Below are positions 63,711 through 64,000 of a DNA stretch of 64,000 nucleotides, piece by piece. The position numbers and the translations under genes were made by a program. Positions within the stretch are counted from its first letter, which is position 1. Each line of letters begins with the position of its first letter. Below the pieces are notes generated by a model, which was not told the origin of the DNA, searched no databases, and was given only the letters and a program-made list of their open reading frames with translations. The stretch is from Mucilaginibacter sp. PAMC 26640. Lineage in GTDB: Bacteria; Bacteroidota; Bacteroidia; Sphingobacteriales; Sphingobacteriaceae. The stretch covers positions 1,984,001 to 2,048,000 of the forward strand of contig CP014773.1 of NCBI GenBank assembly GCA_001596135.1, given 5' to 3'.

Positions 63711-64000
63711 TTAAAGATTGGTACCCATTTCATAGATCTTCTCTCTTAGGTATCCCAGCAGTTGGATATTATCCGTTTCCGGGATTGCAGAGGGGGTAAT
63801 TGGCCTGCCTATTTTAATCTGCAACCGGTGCCCTTTTTTATTAAACAATTGGGAAAACAACAAAATAGTTTGCAGGGACGGGTGAATGTACCGCATCAAA
63901 CTAAACCAAAGGCCATTGTTGCCGTGGAAATAAACAGGTAATACCGGTTGGTCTGCCTTTTTGATGATTTTCCCTACTACCGGGTGCCATTCTTTATCAG
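63711..64000 (-). CDS. lysophospholipid acyltransferase, 3' part only
   Basis: The gene runs off the window end and only the C-terminal 96 or so residues are seen. The visible segment has WHPVVGKIIKKADQPVLPVYF followed by HGNNGLWFSLM, then PETDNIQLLGYLREKIYEM. The pattern resembles PlsC/ornithine-lipid or hemolysin-type acyltransferases that move acyl groups onto lysophospholipids at the membrane. The catalytic HX4D lies outside the window. Confidence 0.75.
   Translation of the reverse strand, partial: DKEWHPVVGKIIKKADQPVLPVYFHGNNGLWFSLMRYIHPSLQTILLFSQLFNKKGHRLQIKIGRPITPSAIPETDNIQLLGYLREKIYEMGTNL

Overview
This window most likely comes from a member of the Bacteroidota, family Sphingobacteriaceae (Mucilaginibacter- or Pedobacter-like). 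This is inferred from gene families, not from a marker-gene comparison. Support includes TAnnTTTG-type -7 boxes a few bases before start codons, a bacillithiol pathway (BshA, YtxJ), a GLPGLI protein paired with a carboxypeptidase-like/outer-membrane barrel protein, LytS/LytTR signalling, two FKBP-type outer-envelope isomerases, SIMPL, DUF4846 and DUF4255 proteins, and many short predicted lipoproteins. No tRNA, rRNA, CRISPR array, transposase or integrase was seen. The contig is chromosomal in character.

Layout. 0-7.9 kb: NodB-type deacetylase, secreted esterase, PQQ-type sugar dehydrogenase lipoprotein, aconitase (followed by a tandem duplication of its own 3' end and terminator), a Gfo/Idh/MocA oxidoreductase and an uncharacterised lipoprotein. 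7.9-14 kb: an rRNA-methyltransferase-like protein, an MlaE/MlaF lipid-transport pair, an SDR, a PspC/LiaF-like envelope-stress pair and an RDD protein. 14-22.5 kb: GLPGLI plus outer-membrane receptor, a TldD/PmbA protease pair and two more GYF_2-RDD proteins. 22.5-28.2 kb: a type III polyketide synthase with an ICMT-like methyltransferase, pentapeptide-repeat protein, M23 peptidase plus DUF4846, SIMPL protein and an atypical receiver protein. 28.5-36.5 kb: BshA, lactonase, an RluB-type pseudouridine synthase with a long disordered head, lytic transglycosylase, a BON/SH3/DUF937-like three-gene unit and an orphan DUF4255 protein.

36.5-37.9 kb is a 1-kb intergenic mosaic of 62-63-bp direct units, inverted ends and hairpin spacers. 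37.9-50.5 kb: UvrA, a Fic protein, Nnr, an ECF sigma/anti-sigma pair, LipA, YtxJ, a tiny lipoprotein missed by length cut-offs, RibH, a TPR membrane protein, RecF-DUF721 and Ndk. 50.5-58.4 kb: NrnA-type DHH phosphoesterase, two FKBPs, TatD, asparaginase, a LytR/LytS pair and a secreted protein. 58.4-64 kb: a 5 x 69-bp hairpin repeat, a photolyase-related protein lacking most iron-sulfur cysteines, a GbsR/MarR regulator, and two divergent histidine-kinase-like genes separated by a 36-bp near-perfect palindrome. The window ends inside an acyltransferase gene.

Most genes are housekeeping or envelope functions in small operons. The unusual part is the intergenic DNA: at least six families of palindromic or short tandem repeats recur in gaps, some sharing sequence between loci up to 45 kb apart. 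The best candidates for less-described biology are the polyketide synthase pair, the GLPGLI/receptor pair, the DUF4846/M23 pair, the HisKA-only coiled-coil protein beside the palindrome, and the repeat array behind the orphan DUF4255 gene.
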